The notes under the pieces are model-generated. The model was not told the DNA's origin. It saw nothing but the letters and a program-made list of their open reading frames with translations, and searched no databases. Positions 7,778 through 16,281 of a stretch of DNA of 35,413 nt are shown one piece after another. The translations under genes and the position numbers were made by a program. The stretch's first letter is position 1; the number at the start of each line of letters is the position of its first letter. The stretch comes from Nitrospirota bacterium. Lineage in GTDB: Bacteria > Nitrospirota > Thermodesulfovibrionia > Thermodesulfovibrionales > JdFR-85. The DNA lies in the NCBI GenBank assembly GCA_015492515.1, contig WGEZ01000057.1:1-35413 (forward strand). Reading direction: 5' to 3'.

Positions 7778-9121
7778 ATGCAGAAGATCGGGAGAAACGA
7801 TCCCTGCCCCTGCGGCAGCGGGAAGAAATACAAGAAGTGCTGCCTCGTCAGATCCTGGACGCCTCCGGGGAGGGAGGAGTTCATCAAGTCGAAGCTCCTG
7901 CAGGAGATACTCGCCTTTGTCAGGAGAAACTACCGCAATAGAATCGATGATGCCTACGATTACTTCTGGGACGACTTCGATCCCGAAGAATATCTTGATG
8001 CCTATTCTTTCAGTCTGGCCGACATAAACTTCTGGGAGTGGCTCGTCCATGACTGGGAGCCGGAGGAAGACAACGGAAAGACCCCCATAGAGCTGTACAT
8101 GGAAAGCGCCAGGGGCCTCGGACCGGAAGATAAGAAGGTGCTCCTCAGGATGAACGATGCGGTTATAAGTCTCTACGAGGTCCAGGAGGTCTTCCCCGAA
8201 GAGGGACTGCTCCTGAAGGACCTTCTTCTTGGAGGGGAATGCTATGTAAGGGAGCGGGCGGCGACAAGGAGCCTGAGACGGTGGGATATCTTCGCCACGA
8301 GGCTTCTTCGCCTCGATGACAACATAATCATGAGCGGTTGCATCTATCCTTACTCCCGGACTCATAAGGAGCCGATGATCAATTATTTGAAGAAATGCTT
8401 CAACTCTTACAGGAAAGACTTCCCGGAGAGTACCATGCGGGAGTTCCTAAAACGGTGCAGCGACGTTTTCAATTATTGCTGGTACGAGAATATCAGGAGG
8501 CCCTTCAGACCGATACTGATGACCACAAGCGGCGAGTCCATGGTCTTTTCCCATGCTCTCTTCACCGTCAATGACAAAGACAGCGTGCTCGATGGGCTCG
8601 GAAAGATGGACGAACTGGACGAAGGGGAAGGGGGTGTTTTCAACTGGCTCGATGCAGAGAAAGAGGACGGTACCGCGACGATACTGGGCGTAATCAGGAT
8701 AGAGGGATCAACCCTGAGGCTTGAGTGCAATTCAAGGGAGAGGCTTGAACAGGGGAAGGCCATTCTTATGGAGCGTTTAGGCGGTTTGATCATCCACGAG
8801 ACCGATACGTTTCAGGACCCCTACCAGGCGATCAAGGATATGCCGAAGCCCTCCCGAAAGGATGACAGCGGGATCCCGAAAGAGCTGGAGCAGATGCTTT
8901 ATGACCAGTTCATGCGGAGGCATTACGAGAACTGGCTCAACGAAAAAATTCCGGCCCTCGGTGGCAAGACGCCGCTTGAAGCGGTAAAAAGGCCCTGGGG
9001 GAAGAAGAAAGTGGCCGAGCTCCTCAAGTCGATCGAGAATTCAGAAGAACACAGGAAGGCGGATGGAATGCCCTGGTTCGACACCTCATGGCTCTGGAAG
9101 AGACTCGGCCTTGAGCGATGA
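7778..9121 (+). CDS. SEC-C zinc-motif protein, 447 aa
   Basis: The N-terminus carries a SEC-C metal-binding motif with cysteines C10, C12, C21 and C22 (CPCGSGKKYKKCC), the same small zinc finger found at the C-terminus of SecA and in many stand-alone proteins. The middle (about 40-330) is acidic and unrecognised. The C-terminal part (about 375-430) contains WLNEKIPALGGKTPLEAVK, a pattern seen in other SEC-C proteins and resembling the C-terminal domain of MbcA/ParS-type antitoxins. No toxin partner is adjacent. No signal peptide is seen, so it is probably cytoplasmic. The start is supported by the motif beginning at residue 5. Function unknown. Confidence 0.85.
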   Translation: MQKIGRNDPCPCGSGKKYKKCCLVRSWTPPGREEFIKSKLLQEILAFVRRNYRNRIDDAYDYFWDDFDPEEYLDAYSFSLADINFWEWLVHDWEPEEDNGKTPIELYMESARGLGPEDKKVLLRMNDAVISLYEVQEVFPEEGLLLKDLLLGGECYVRERAATRSLRRWDIFATRLLRLDDNIIMSGCIYPYSRTHKEPMINYLKKCFNSYRKDFPESTMREFLKRCSDVFNYCWYENIRRPFRPILMTTSGESMVFSHALFTVNDKDSVLDGLGKMDELDEGEGGVFNWLDAEKEDGTATILGVIRIEGSTLRLECNSRERLEQGKAILMERLGGLIIHETDTFQDPYQAIKDMPKPSRKDDSGIPKELEQMLYDQFMRRHYENWLNEKIPALGGKTPLEAVKRPWGKKKVAELLKSIENSEEHRKADGMPWFDTSWLWKRLGLER

Positions 9122-9155
9122 GTCGGAGAGGGGGCCTGAGACTGATCACGTCCGG

Positions 9156-9923
9156 ATGAGAAAGGTCAGGTTGACGCTCCAGTACGACGGGACCGGTTAT
9201 TCGGGCTGGCAGGTGCAGCCCGGCAGGAGGACCATCCAGGGTGTCATAGAGGCCGGCCTGGAGAGGATCACCGGCGAGAGGCCGTCTCTGGTGGCCGCCG
9301 GAAGGACCGACGCAGGGGTCCACGCCCTGGAGCAGGTCGCCTCCTTCCTCACCTCATCCCTCCACCCGCCGGAGGTCTTCAAGAGGGCGCTCAACGGGGT
9401 CCTCCCCGGAGAGATCAGGGTCCTCTCGGCGGAGTATGCAGCGGTGGACTTCCATCCCCGGTACGATGCGAGGTCGAAGCGTTATTTCTACCTGATCGAT
9501 TCCTCGGAGGTAGCGAGCCCCTTCCTCCAGAGGTACAGCTATCACCTCGGCCGGGGTCTTGACACGGAGGAGATGGCGAGGGCCGCCTCTTCGCTTGCGG
9601 GCAGGCACGACTTCGCCTCCTTCATGGCCTCGGGCTCGAGCGTGAAGTCCACGGTGAGGGAGGTCTACGGCATAAGCGTCGAACAGGCGGAGGAGGTAGG
9701 CTTCCTCGGGGCGGTCATCCCGGGACGTTTCGTCAAGATCACGATCGAGGCCAACGCCTTCCTCAGGCACATGGCGCGCAACATCGTGGGAACACTGATC
9801 GAGGTCGGTCTGGGAAGGATGGGGGCGGAGGATGTGAAGGCCGTTGTAGAGGCAAGGGACAGGAGGTCAGCCGGAGCCACCGCTCCAGCCAGGGGGCTTT
9901 TCCTTGAGAGGGTCTTGTACTGA
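9156..9923 (+). CDS. truA: tRNA pseudouridine(38-40) synthase TruA
   Basis: Converts U38-U40 in the anticodon stem-loop of tRNAs to pseudouridine. The product has 255 residues, close to the usual 245-270. The catalytic aspartate is D52 in AAGRTDAGVHA, the TruA signature. The N-terminal YDGTGYSGWQ and the later FLRHMARNIVGTLIEVG are also family landmarks. I chose ATG 9156 (MRKVRLTLQYDG) because an upstream in-frame ATG at 9063 would overlap the SEC-C gene by 59 bases and add 31 residues with no counterpart in TruA. The gene converges with the minus-strand DksA-type gene, 21 bases away. Confidence 0.96.
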   Translation: MRKVRLTLQYDGTGYSGWQVQPGRRTIQGVIEAGLERITGERPSLVAAGRTDAGVHALEQVASFLTSSLHPPEVFKRALNGVLPGEIRVLSAEYAAVDFHPRYDARSKRYFYLIDSSEVASPFLQRYSYHLGRGLDTEEMARAASSLAGRHDFASFMASGSSVKSTVREVYGISVEQAEEVGFLGAVIPGRFVKITIEANAFLRHMARNIVGTLIEVGLGRMGAEDVKAVVEARDRRSAGATAPARGLFLERVLY

Positions 9924-9944
9924 CGGTTCCCGTCTGCTGCAGGG

Positions 9945-10409
9945 CTAAGGCCCTTCCCCCCTCTCGAGCTCTTCGAGCTGCTCCCTCCTCTCCATGCAGT
10001 CAACACAGTAGAGGGCGTAGGGTATCACCTTCAGCCTCTCCTCACCGATCTCGGAGCCGCAGTCCTCGCAGATCCCGTAGGTGCCCTCCTCCAGCTTCCG
10101 CAGGGCCTCGTCGATCTTGTTCAGGTTCTGCTTATGGAGGGAGAGCTTCCTCAGGTTGAGGTCCTCCACCAGGTCGACGACCGACCAGTCACCGTCGTCC
10201 AGGGCGGTCTCGACGATCTGTTTGTTCTCACCCCTGATGAACTTGCCGATGTCTTCCTTGGCCTCCTTGATGACCTGGTTCCTCCAGTCTATGAGCAGCC
10301 TTCTCAACCGTTCCTTCCTCTGGTCATCCGTCTCGGCCGCCTTCTTCTGCTTTCCGCCTCCGGCCTTCCTCTGTGAGGTCTGTCTCGACCTACTCGTCTT
10401 CCTGGGCAT
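9945..10409 (-). CDS. DksA/TraR-type zinc-finger transcription factor, 154 aa
   Basis: The C-terminal zinc finger is complete: C114 and C117, 17 residues, then C135 and C138 (CEDCG...YCVDC). It is preceded by a long charged helix with the shape of a DksA coiled coil. The acidic tip is DDGDW rather than the DPADRA of E. coli DksA, so I do not claim true DksA function. A basic, low-complexity N-terminus (about 30 residues) is added. Proteins of this family bind the secondary channel of RNA polymerase. Start ATG 10409 follows GAGGTGGAG. It overlaps the end of the 51-aa gene by 20 bases and appears to be the last gene of the rpsB-tsf-pyrH-frr run. Confidence 0.85.
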   Translation of the reverse strand: MPRKTSRSRQTSQRKAGGGKQKKAAETDDQRKERLRRLLIDWRNQVIKEAKEDIGKFIRGENKQIVETALDDGDWSVVDLVEDLNLRKLSLHKQNLNKIDEALRKLEEGTYGICEDCGSEIGEERLKVIPYALYCVDCMERREQLEELERGEGP

Positions 10410-10545
10410 TCTCCACCTCTTTCTTCTCCTTCTCCTCTTTGTACACCTGGATTATGCTCCGCACCTTTATGCCGGCGGCCTTCAGCGCCTTCTGGATGTC
10501 GGGCAGCTTTGCATCCTCGACCTTCACCATAAAGTTTGCGTTCAT
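10390..10545 (-). CDS. Small protein of unknown function, 51 aa, coupled to the DksA-type gene
   Basis: ATG 10545 follows a perfect AGGAGG at good spacing. The frame is open to 10575, but that longer start has no ribosome site. The product begins MNANFMVKVEDAKLPDIQKALKAAGIKVRSI, which looks like a compact alpha/beta fold, and ends in a lysine/glutamate-rich tail. Its last 20 bases overlap the start of the zinc-finger gene in another frame, an arrangement that usually means translational coupling. I do not recognise the family. Confidence 0.75.
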   Translation of the reverse strand: MNANFMVKVEDAKLPDIQKALKAAGIKVRSIIQVYKEEKEKKEVENAQEDE

Positions 10546-10609
10546 GATACCTCCTCTCTCTTTCCGTCCCTCCACGACCGGGACATACCGTCGCGTAAGC
10601 GAGCGGTCC

Positions 10610-11167
10610 TTAGACCTCCATGATCTCCTTTTCCTTGTGCTCCAGTATCGCGTCGACCTTTTCTATACAGGAGTCCGTGAGCTTCTGGATCTCGTCGAGG
10701 GCCCTCTTGACGTCGTCCTCGCTCAGGTGTGCATCCTTCTGGAGCTTCTTCAGCGACTCGTTCGTGTCCCTCCTGATGTTCCTGATCGCCACCCTCGCCT
10801 CCTCGGCCCTCTTCCTGACCACCTTCACGAGCTGCTTCCGCCTCTCCTCCGTCAGGGGGGGGATGGCTATCCTGATCGTCTTGCCGTCGTTCGCGGGGTT
10901 CAGGCCGAGATCGGACTGGAGGATGGCCTTCTCGATCACCGGTATCAGCCTCTGCTCCCAGGGCTGGATGGTGATCAGGCGTGGTTCAGGCACTGAGAGG
11001 GAGGCGACCTGGTTCAGGGGGGTCTGCGTACCGTAGTAGTCTATGCTTATCCCGTCCAGCAGCGAAAGCGACGCACGGCCCGTCCTGATGGAGCCGAGGT
11101 CCTTCTTCAGCACCTCGATGGCCTTCTCCATCCTCTCCCTGGCGTTCTTTTTCAGTTCCTTCTCCAT
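10610..11167 (-). CDS. frr: Ribosome-recycling factor
   Basis: Works with EF-G to split post-termination ribosomes. The product has 185 residues, the standard RRF length. Family motifs are present: [24 protein letters not shown], then [22 protein letters not shown] and [11 protein letters not shown]. Start ATG 11167 follows GAGAGG. It lies 27 bases downstream of pyrH, in the conserved order rpsB-tsf-pyrH-frr, and is probably co-transcribed with them. Confidence 0.97.
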   Translation of the reverse strand: MEKELKKNARERMEKAIEVLKKDLGSIRTGRASLSLLDGISIDYYGTQTPLNQVASLSVPEPRLITIQPWEQRLIPVIEKAILQSDLGLNPANDGKTIRIAIPPLTEERRKQLVKVVRKRAEEARVAIRNIRRDTNESLKKLQKDAHLSEDDVKRALDEIQKLTDSCIEKVDAILEHKEKEIMEV

Positions 11168-11194
11168 GGGGTGCCTCTCTTCAGACCCTTCGCA

Positions 11195-12518
<1,324 letters not shown>

Positions 12519-12522
<4 letters not shown>

Positions 12523-13337
12523 TCCGACACCTCCTCCGTTGCCTGCTGTCCCGCTGCCTGGTATGCGGCCTCCGCGGGGGCCTCCTCTTCCTCCTCCGCT
12601 GCGATCTTCTCCTCGATCTCCGCCTCCTCCGCCGCTGCCTCCATCTCCTTGGCGAGGATCCCCTTACCCTCGATCACGGCGTCGGCCATCTTCGAGGTGA
12701 GCAGCTTTATCGCCCTTATGGCGTCGTCGTTGCCGGGGATGACGTAATCGATCTCGTCGGGATCGCAGTTGGTGTCGACTATGGCCACGATGGGTATCCT
12801 CAGCGTCCTTGCCTCCTGCACGGCTATCCTCTCCTTCTTCGGGTCCACCACGAAGAGGGCTCCGGGGAGGGCCTGCATCTCCTTTATCCCCCCGAGGTTC
12901 CTCTGGAGTTTCTCCCTCGTCTTCTCCAGCTTGGCCACCTCCTTCTTCGTGAGGGCCTCATAGGTGCCGTCTTCCCTCATCCTCTCTATCTTCTTGAGCT
13001 TCTCGATGCTCCGCTTTATGGTGGCGAAGTTCGTGAGCATGCCGCCGAGCCATCTCTGGTTCACGTAGAAGACCCCGGCCCTCTCGGACTCGTCCCTGAT
13101 CGAGTCCTGGGCCTGCTTCTTGGTGCCTACGAAGAGGACGTGCTGTCCCGATGCGGCGACGTCCCTCATGAACCTGTAGGCCTCTTCCACGCCTCTCATC
13201 GTCTTCTGAAGATCGATGATATAGATGCCGTTCCTCTCACCGAAGATGTACCGCTTCATCTTCGGGTTCCATCGCTTGACCTGGTGTCCGAAATGGACGC
13301 CGGCCTCCAGCAGCTCCTTCATGGTCACTACCGACAT
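12519..13337 (-). CDS. rpsB: 30S ribosomal protein S2
   Basis: A small-subunit ribosomal protein. The family start [27 protein letters not shown] is intact, and [10 protein letters not shown]-type ([11 protein letters not shown]), [11 protein letters not shown] and [18 protein letters not shown] motifs follow. The product has 272 residues, including an acidic alanine/glutamate-rich tail of about 35 residues ([17 protein letters not shown]). The start ATG follows AAGGAGGAG. First gene of the rpsB-tsf-pyrH-frr operon, preceded by a leader of about 130 bases with an apparent hairpin. Confidence 0.97.
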
Positions 13338-13372
13338 TTACTCTCCTCCTTCCCGGTTTCTCCTCCGCCTAT

Positions 13373-13422
13373 TCTCCTGAACCCCGGGGTGACGATCACC
13401 TCTTCGGAGACCACTCAGGAGA
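13373..13422 (-). promoter_or_regulatory. Structured 5' leader of rpsB (candidate autoregulatory RNA)
   Basis: In the rpsB transcript an 8-bp outer stem pairs 13415-13422 with 13373-13380 (TCTCCTGA / TCAGGAGA). It encloses a second hairpin GGTGA-TCG-TCACC (13388-13400). The structure ends 35 bases before the ATG and clear of the ribosome site. S2 operons in several bacteria are controlled through leader RNA. Assigning that role here is inference from pairing alone. Confidence 0.45.
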
Positions 13423-13472
13423 GATACAAGGCGTGTGTTCTGGATACGCAGGTGCGTACATAGTGACTGAAA

Positions 13473-13501
13473 AATTAACATAAAAGACGGTCAAAATTCA
13501 A
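13473..13501 (-). promoter_or_regulatory. Possible rpsB promoter
   Basis: An AT-rich island. On the minus strand TTGAAT (13496-13501), a 17-base spacer and TTAATT (13473-13478) give a weak sigma-70-like match. A 14-base palindrome TACGCA-GG-TGCGTA (13445-13458) lies 15-28 bases downstream, near the predicted start of transcription, and could be an operator. Confidence 0.3.
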
Positions 13502-13511
13502 CCTGGGGAGG

Positions 13512-14042
13512 CTAAAGGGAGTTGTAGTACTCGAGGGCGAGGAGCCTCATCTTGAGCCTCACCCCGGAGGAGTAACCGCCGGGCCTTCCGTCGGATTGGA
13601 CGATCCTGTGGCAAGGGAGTATCACCGGCAGGGGGTTTCTGCTCAGTGTCTGCCCCACGGCCCTGCCCGCACCGGGAGAACCGACCCTCTCTGCAAGCCA
13701 CTTGTACGTGCGGGTCTGCCCGTAGGGGACCTCCCTGAGGGTGAGGAGGACCTTCTTATCGAAGTCTGTCCCGAGAAGGACGAAGGGTACATCGAACTCC
13801 CTCCGTCTCCCTTCGAAGTACTCCCTGAGCTGGCCCTTCACGGCCTCGAGGCCTTCCTCCTCCTGGGTGTAGAGTCCCTTCGGTATCTTTGCCGGTCTTT
13901 TGTCCGACAGCGGTCTGGGTGCCTTGAAGTCGAGGGCGGCGAGGCGGAGCCCTTCCGGTGCAGTGGTGTAGGTGAGGTACACCGTTCCCAGCGGTGTGGA
14001 GAGGGTGTCGTAGAAGGCGTCGTGGCTGCGGTGTATGTTCAT
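13512..14042 (-). CDS. ogt: Methylated-DNA-protein cysteine methyltransferase
   Basis: Repairs O6-methylguanine by moving the methyl group to its own cysteine. The active site is C144 in PVILPCHRIV, with the recognition-helix segment REVPYGQTRTYKWLAERVGSP and the RAVGQTLSRNPLP loop upstream. The product has 176 residues, the normal size for an Ogt/MGMT of the single-function type; no Ada domain is present. Start ATG 14042 has only a weak ribosome site. It lies 16 bases after the DUF3553-like gene and is probably read from the same promoter. Confidence 0.93.
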   Translation of the reverse strand: MNIHRSHDAFYDTLSTPLGTVYLTYTTAPEGLRLAALDFKAPRPLSDKRPAKIPKGLYTQEEEGLEAVKGQLREYFEGRRREFDVPFVLLGTDFDKKVLLTLREVPYGQTRTYKWLAERVGSPGAGRAVGQTLSRNPLPVILPCHRIVQSDGRPGGYSSGVRLKMRLLALEYYNSL

Positions 14043-14058
14043 CTCAGGCGGTCCGTTT

Positions 14059-14274
14059 CTAAAGAAGCCTCAACCCGGCGTAGTAGCAGCAGCACTCGTT
14101 GTCGAGGTCGTTTATGAAGGACCGCTCCTCGCCGTCCTGGAAATGGACCTTGACCAGGCAGAAGCCGCCCTCCAGGCAGGAGTGCCTCTCTTCGACCACC
14201 ACGCCTTCCCCCCAGTAGTGATAGCGGAGATGCCTCACCCTGTCACCCACCTTCAGATAGAGCTTGGGCCTCAT
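14059..14274 (-). CDS. DUF3553-like small protein, 71 aa
   Basis: Begins MRPKLYLKVGDRVRHLRYHYWGEG, followed by a beta-rich body (VKVHFQDGEERSF) and ...GLRLL. The pattern 'VGDRVRH..-WG.G-V...V.F..G' resembles the short DUF3553 beta-barrel domain also found at the C-terminus of some UvrD-like helicases. Its role is unknown. The frame is open to 14394, but the extra 40 residues are unlike the family. ATG 14274 has GGAG six bases upstream and a TATAAT just beyond. Placement with ogt hints at a DNA-repair connection, which is only an inference. Confidence 0.75.
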   Translation of the reverse strand: MRPKLYLKVGDRVRHLRYHYWGEGVVVEERHSCLEGGFCLVKVHFQDGEERSFINDLDNECCCYYAGLRLL

Positions 14275-14280
14275 TGCTCC

Positions 14281-14350
14281 ATTATACCATTCCGCAGCTG
14301 TTTTGATCTCCCCGATATCGGATTGTGATATAATTGAGATGGTCATGACC
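14281..14350. promoter_or_regulatory. Divergent promoter region between the DUF3553-like/ogt pair and the cytochrome operon
   Basis: Two perfect TATAAT hexamers point outward. The first is at 14281-14286 on the minus strand, ending 6 bases before ATG 14274. The second is at 14329-14334 on the plus strand, 77 bases before the cytochrome ATG. The plus-strand one has a TTGATC (14303-14308) at a long 20-base spacing. A perfect 10-base palindrome GGTCATGACC (14341-14350) falls where the plus-strand transcript should begin. Confidence 0.45.
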
Positions 14351-14411
14351 GGGTGACGGACAGCTGAGACGGAGGCCTCGACATCTAAAACCACTGTGGG
14401 AGGAGGATCTC

Positions 14412-15758
14412 ATGGCTAAAGGGATGACCGTCAAGGGTATCGTCTTGATCTTTCTACTGTCTGCATCACTGACACTCCTCGTCATCCAGCAGGGGGAAGC
14501 AGCCGCAAAGGGAGAGGAGGTGGGGAAGTGCGTCAGCGGGAAGTGCCACAGCGAGATGGGCAGGGAGAAGTACGTGCACGGCCCCGTGGCGGTGGGGGAA
14601 TGCAGGATATGCCACAAACCGGTTGGCAAGCACGAGTTTGAACCGATAAAGAAGGCCTCCGACATCTGCTATCAGTGTCACGACAAGAAGGACACCATGA
14701 GCAAGGTCCATATCCCGGTCAAGGAAGGGATGTGCACGAGCTGCCACAGCCCGCACCAGTCCCCGTACAGGTTCCAGCTCTATGAAGAGCCGCCGAAGCT
14801 CTGCTTCATGTGCCACGACGAGGGGATGGTGAAGGGGAAGTTCGTCCACGGTCCGGTAGCGGTCGGCGGGTGCGTGGTGTGCCATAACCCTCACCAGAGC
14901 GACCATCCAAGGATGCTGATGGCCGAAGGCAACAACGTATGCTTCACCTGCCACACCGACAAGGCGGAGACGTTGAAGGGCGCGAAGTTCGTCCATAAGC
15001 CGGTTGCCGAGGGCTGCATCAACTGCCACAGCCCCCACGCCGGTGATTACAAGTACAACTTCAAGTCCGAGGGCTCGATGGACCTCTGCCTCGGTTGTCA
15101 CCAGGAGAAGAAGGAGTGGATCTCCAAGGTGAAGGTGAAACACGGGGGGCTCGAGACGGAGCGTAGATGTCTCGCCTGTCACGACCCCCACGGGGCAGCC
15201 TACTCGAAGCAGCTCGTGAAGCAGCCGATGGACCTCTGTCTCACCTGCCATGACAGGGAGTACAAGAAGGCCGGGGACGGAAAGATCATCAACATGAAGG
15301 AGTATCTCGCCAAGAACGTGGACCACCACGGCCCGATAAGGCAGAAGGACTGTTCGGCCTGTCACAACCCCCACGGCTCGGACAACTTCAGGATGCTGAA
15401 GAAGTACTTCCCCCCGGTCTTCTATGCACCCTTCAACATCAAGAACTATGAGCTCTGTTTCAGCTGTCACGAGAACACCCTCGTGCTCGATCCCAAGACC
15501 ACGACGCTGACGGGGTTCAGGAACGGTGACATGAACCTCCACTTCAAGCACGTCAACAAGCCCGTGAAGGGCCGTACGTGCAGGGCCTGTCACGACGTGC
15601 ACGCCACGAACAACCCGAAGCACATCAGGGACGCCGTCCCCTTCGGCGCCTGGGGGCTGCCCGTTGGATACAAGAAGACGAAGACGGGCGGGTCCTGCTC
15701 TCCCGGGTGCCACCAGACCTTCCGCTATGACAGGGCGAAGGCCGTCAAGAACAGGTGA
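14412..15758 (+). CDS. Exported multiheme c-type cytochrome with 13 CxxCH plus two irregular motifs
   Basis: A periplasmic or surface electron carrier. The 448-residue protein starts with a signal peptide (hydrophobic run about 8-25, ending QQGEAAA). Thirteen classical CxxCH heme sites follow (CRICH, CYQCH, CTSCH, CFMCH, CVVCH, CFTCH, CINCH, CLGCH, CLACH, CLTCH, CSACH, CFSCH, CRACH). A CX4CH (CVSGKCH) lies at the N-terminus and a CX3CH (CSPGCH) near the C-terminus. Pairs of the type 'C..CH-x-n-HGP-C..CH-NPH' match the doubled-CXXCH (paired) family. Start ATG 14412 follows AGGAGG. It heads a tightly packed operon; the next gene starts 4 bases after its stop. Confidence 0.93.
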   Translation: MAKGMTVKGIVLIFLLSASLTLLVIQQGEAAAKGEEVGKCVSGKCHSEMGREKYVHGPVAVGECRICHKPVGKHEFEPIKKASDICYQCHDKKDTMSKVHIPVKEGMCTSCHSPHQSPYRFQLYEEPPKLCFMCHDEGMVKGKFVHGPVAVGGCVVCHNPHQSDHPRMLMAEGNNVCFTCHTDKAETLKGAKFVHKPVAEGCINCHSPHAGDYKYNFKSEGSMDLCLGCHQEKKEWISKVKVKHGGLETERRCLACHDPHGAAYSKQLVKQPMDLCLTCHDREYKKAGDGKIINMKEYLAKNVDHHGPIRQKDCSACHNPHGSDNFRMLKKYFPPVFYAPFNIKNYELCFSCHENTLVLDPKTTTLTGFRNGDMNLHFKHVNKPVKGRTCRACHDVHATNNPKHIRDAVPFGAWGLPVGYKKTKTGGSCSPGCHQTFRYDRAKAVKNR

Positions 15759-15762
15759 GCCG

Positions 15763-16281
15763 ATGGAGAGGCCCCTGATGATCTTCCCCGCCCTGCTCCT
15801 CTGCCTCTGGGCCCTTCTGCTTCAGCCTTCCGGAGCCGGTGCGGTCGAGGGGGGGAGGGAGAGGGCTGCTGCACTGTACAGGGAGGCCGTCAGGCTCCAG
15901 GAGGAAGGAGAACTGGAGAGGGCCGCCGCACTGCTGAGGGACGCCCTCGCCGCTGACCCGGATTATGCCGAGGCGTACGACCGGCTCGGATACGTACTGT
16001 TGGGAAAGGGGGAGGTGGAGCAGGCCCTCAGGGCCTTCAGGTCGGCCCTTGAGATAAACCCGAGGCTTCAGTCCGCGAGGACGGGTGTGGGGTTCGCCCT
16101 CTACAGAAAGGGTGAGCTGAGAGAGGCGGAGGAGGTACTGAAGGAGGCCCTTGTGCTGAACCCCTACCCGTCTATGACCCACTACGTGCTGGGCCTCGTC
16201 TACGAGGGGCTCAAGGATTACGACAGGGCGATAGCCCATTACAAGAAGGGGATAAGAAAGCTCAGGAGCGCCGGGAGATGA
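15763..16281 (+). CDS. Exported TPR protein, 172 aa
   Basis: ATG 15763, four bases after the cytochrome stop, gives a clear signal peptide (IFPALLLCLWALLLQPSGAGA). At least three tetratricopeptide repeats follow, with conserved spacing (ALYREAVRLQEEGELERAAALLRDALAADPDYAEAYDRLGYVL, and so on). A longer in-frame start at 15664 lies inside the cytochrome gene and would bury the signal peptide, so I rejected it. TPR proteins are scaffolds. Here it probably helps to assemble or hold the neighbouring cytochromes in the periplasm. Its stop overlaps the next start (ATGA). Confidence 0.87.
   Translation: MERPLMIFPALLLCLWALLLQPSGAGAVEGGRERAAALYREAVRLQEEGELERAAALLRDALAADPDYAEAYDRLGYVLLGKGEVEQALRAFRSALEINPRLQSARTGVGFALYRKGELREAEEVLKEALVLNPYPSMTHYVLGLVYEGLKDYDRAIAHYKKGIRKLRSAGR

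Noticed and set aside
9063-9155. N-terminal extension of TruA from ATG 9063
   Set aside because: Overlaps the SEC-C gene by 59 bases and adds 31 residues foreign to the family.
14466-15713. 415-codon minus-strand ORF opposite the 13-heme cytochrome
   Set aside because: It mirrors the cytochrome's codon pattern in GC-rich DNA, has no domain or ribosome site, and the plus-strand frame has unmistakable heme motifs.
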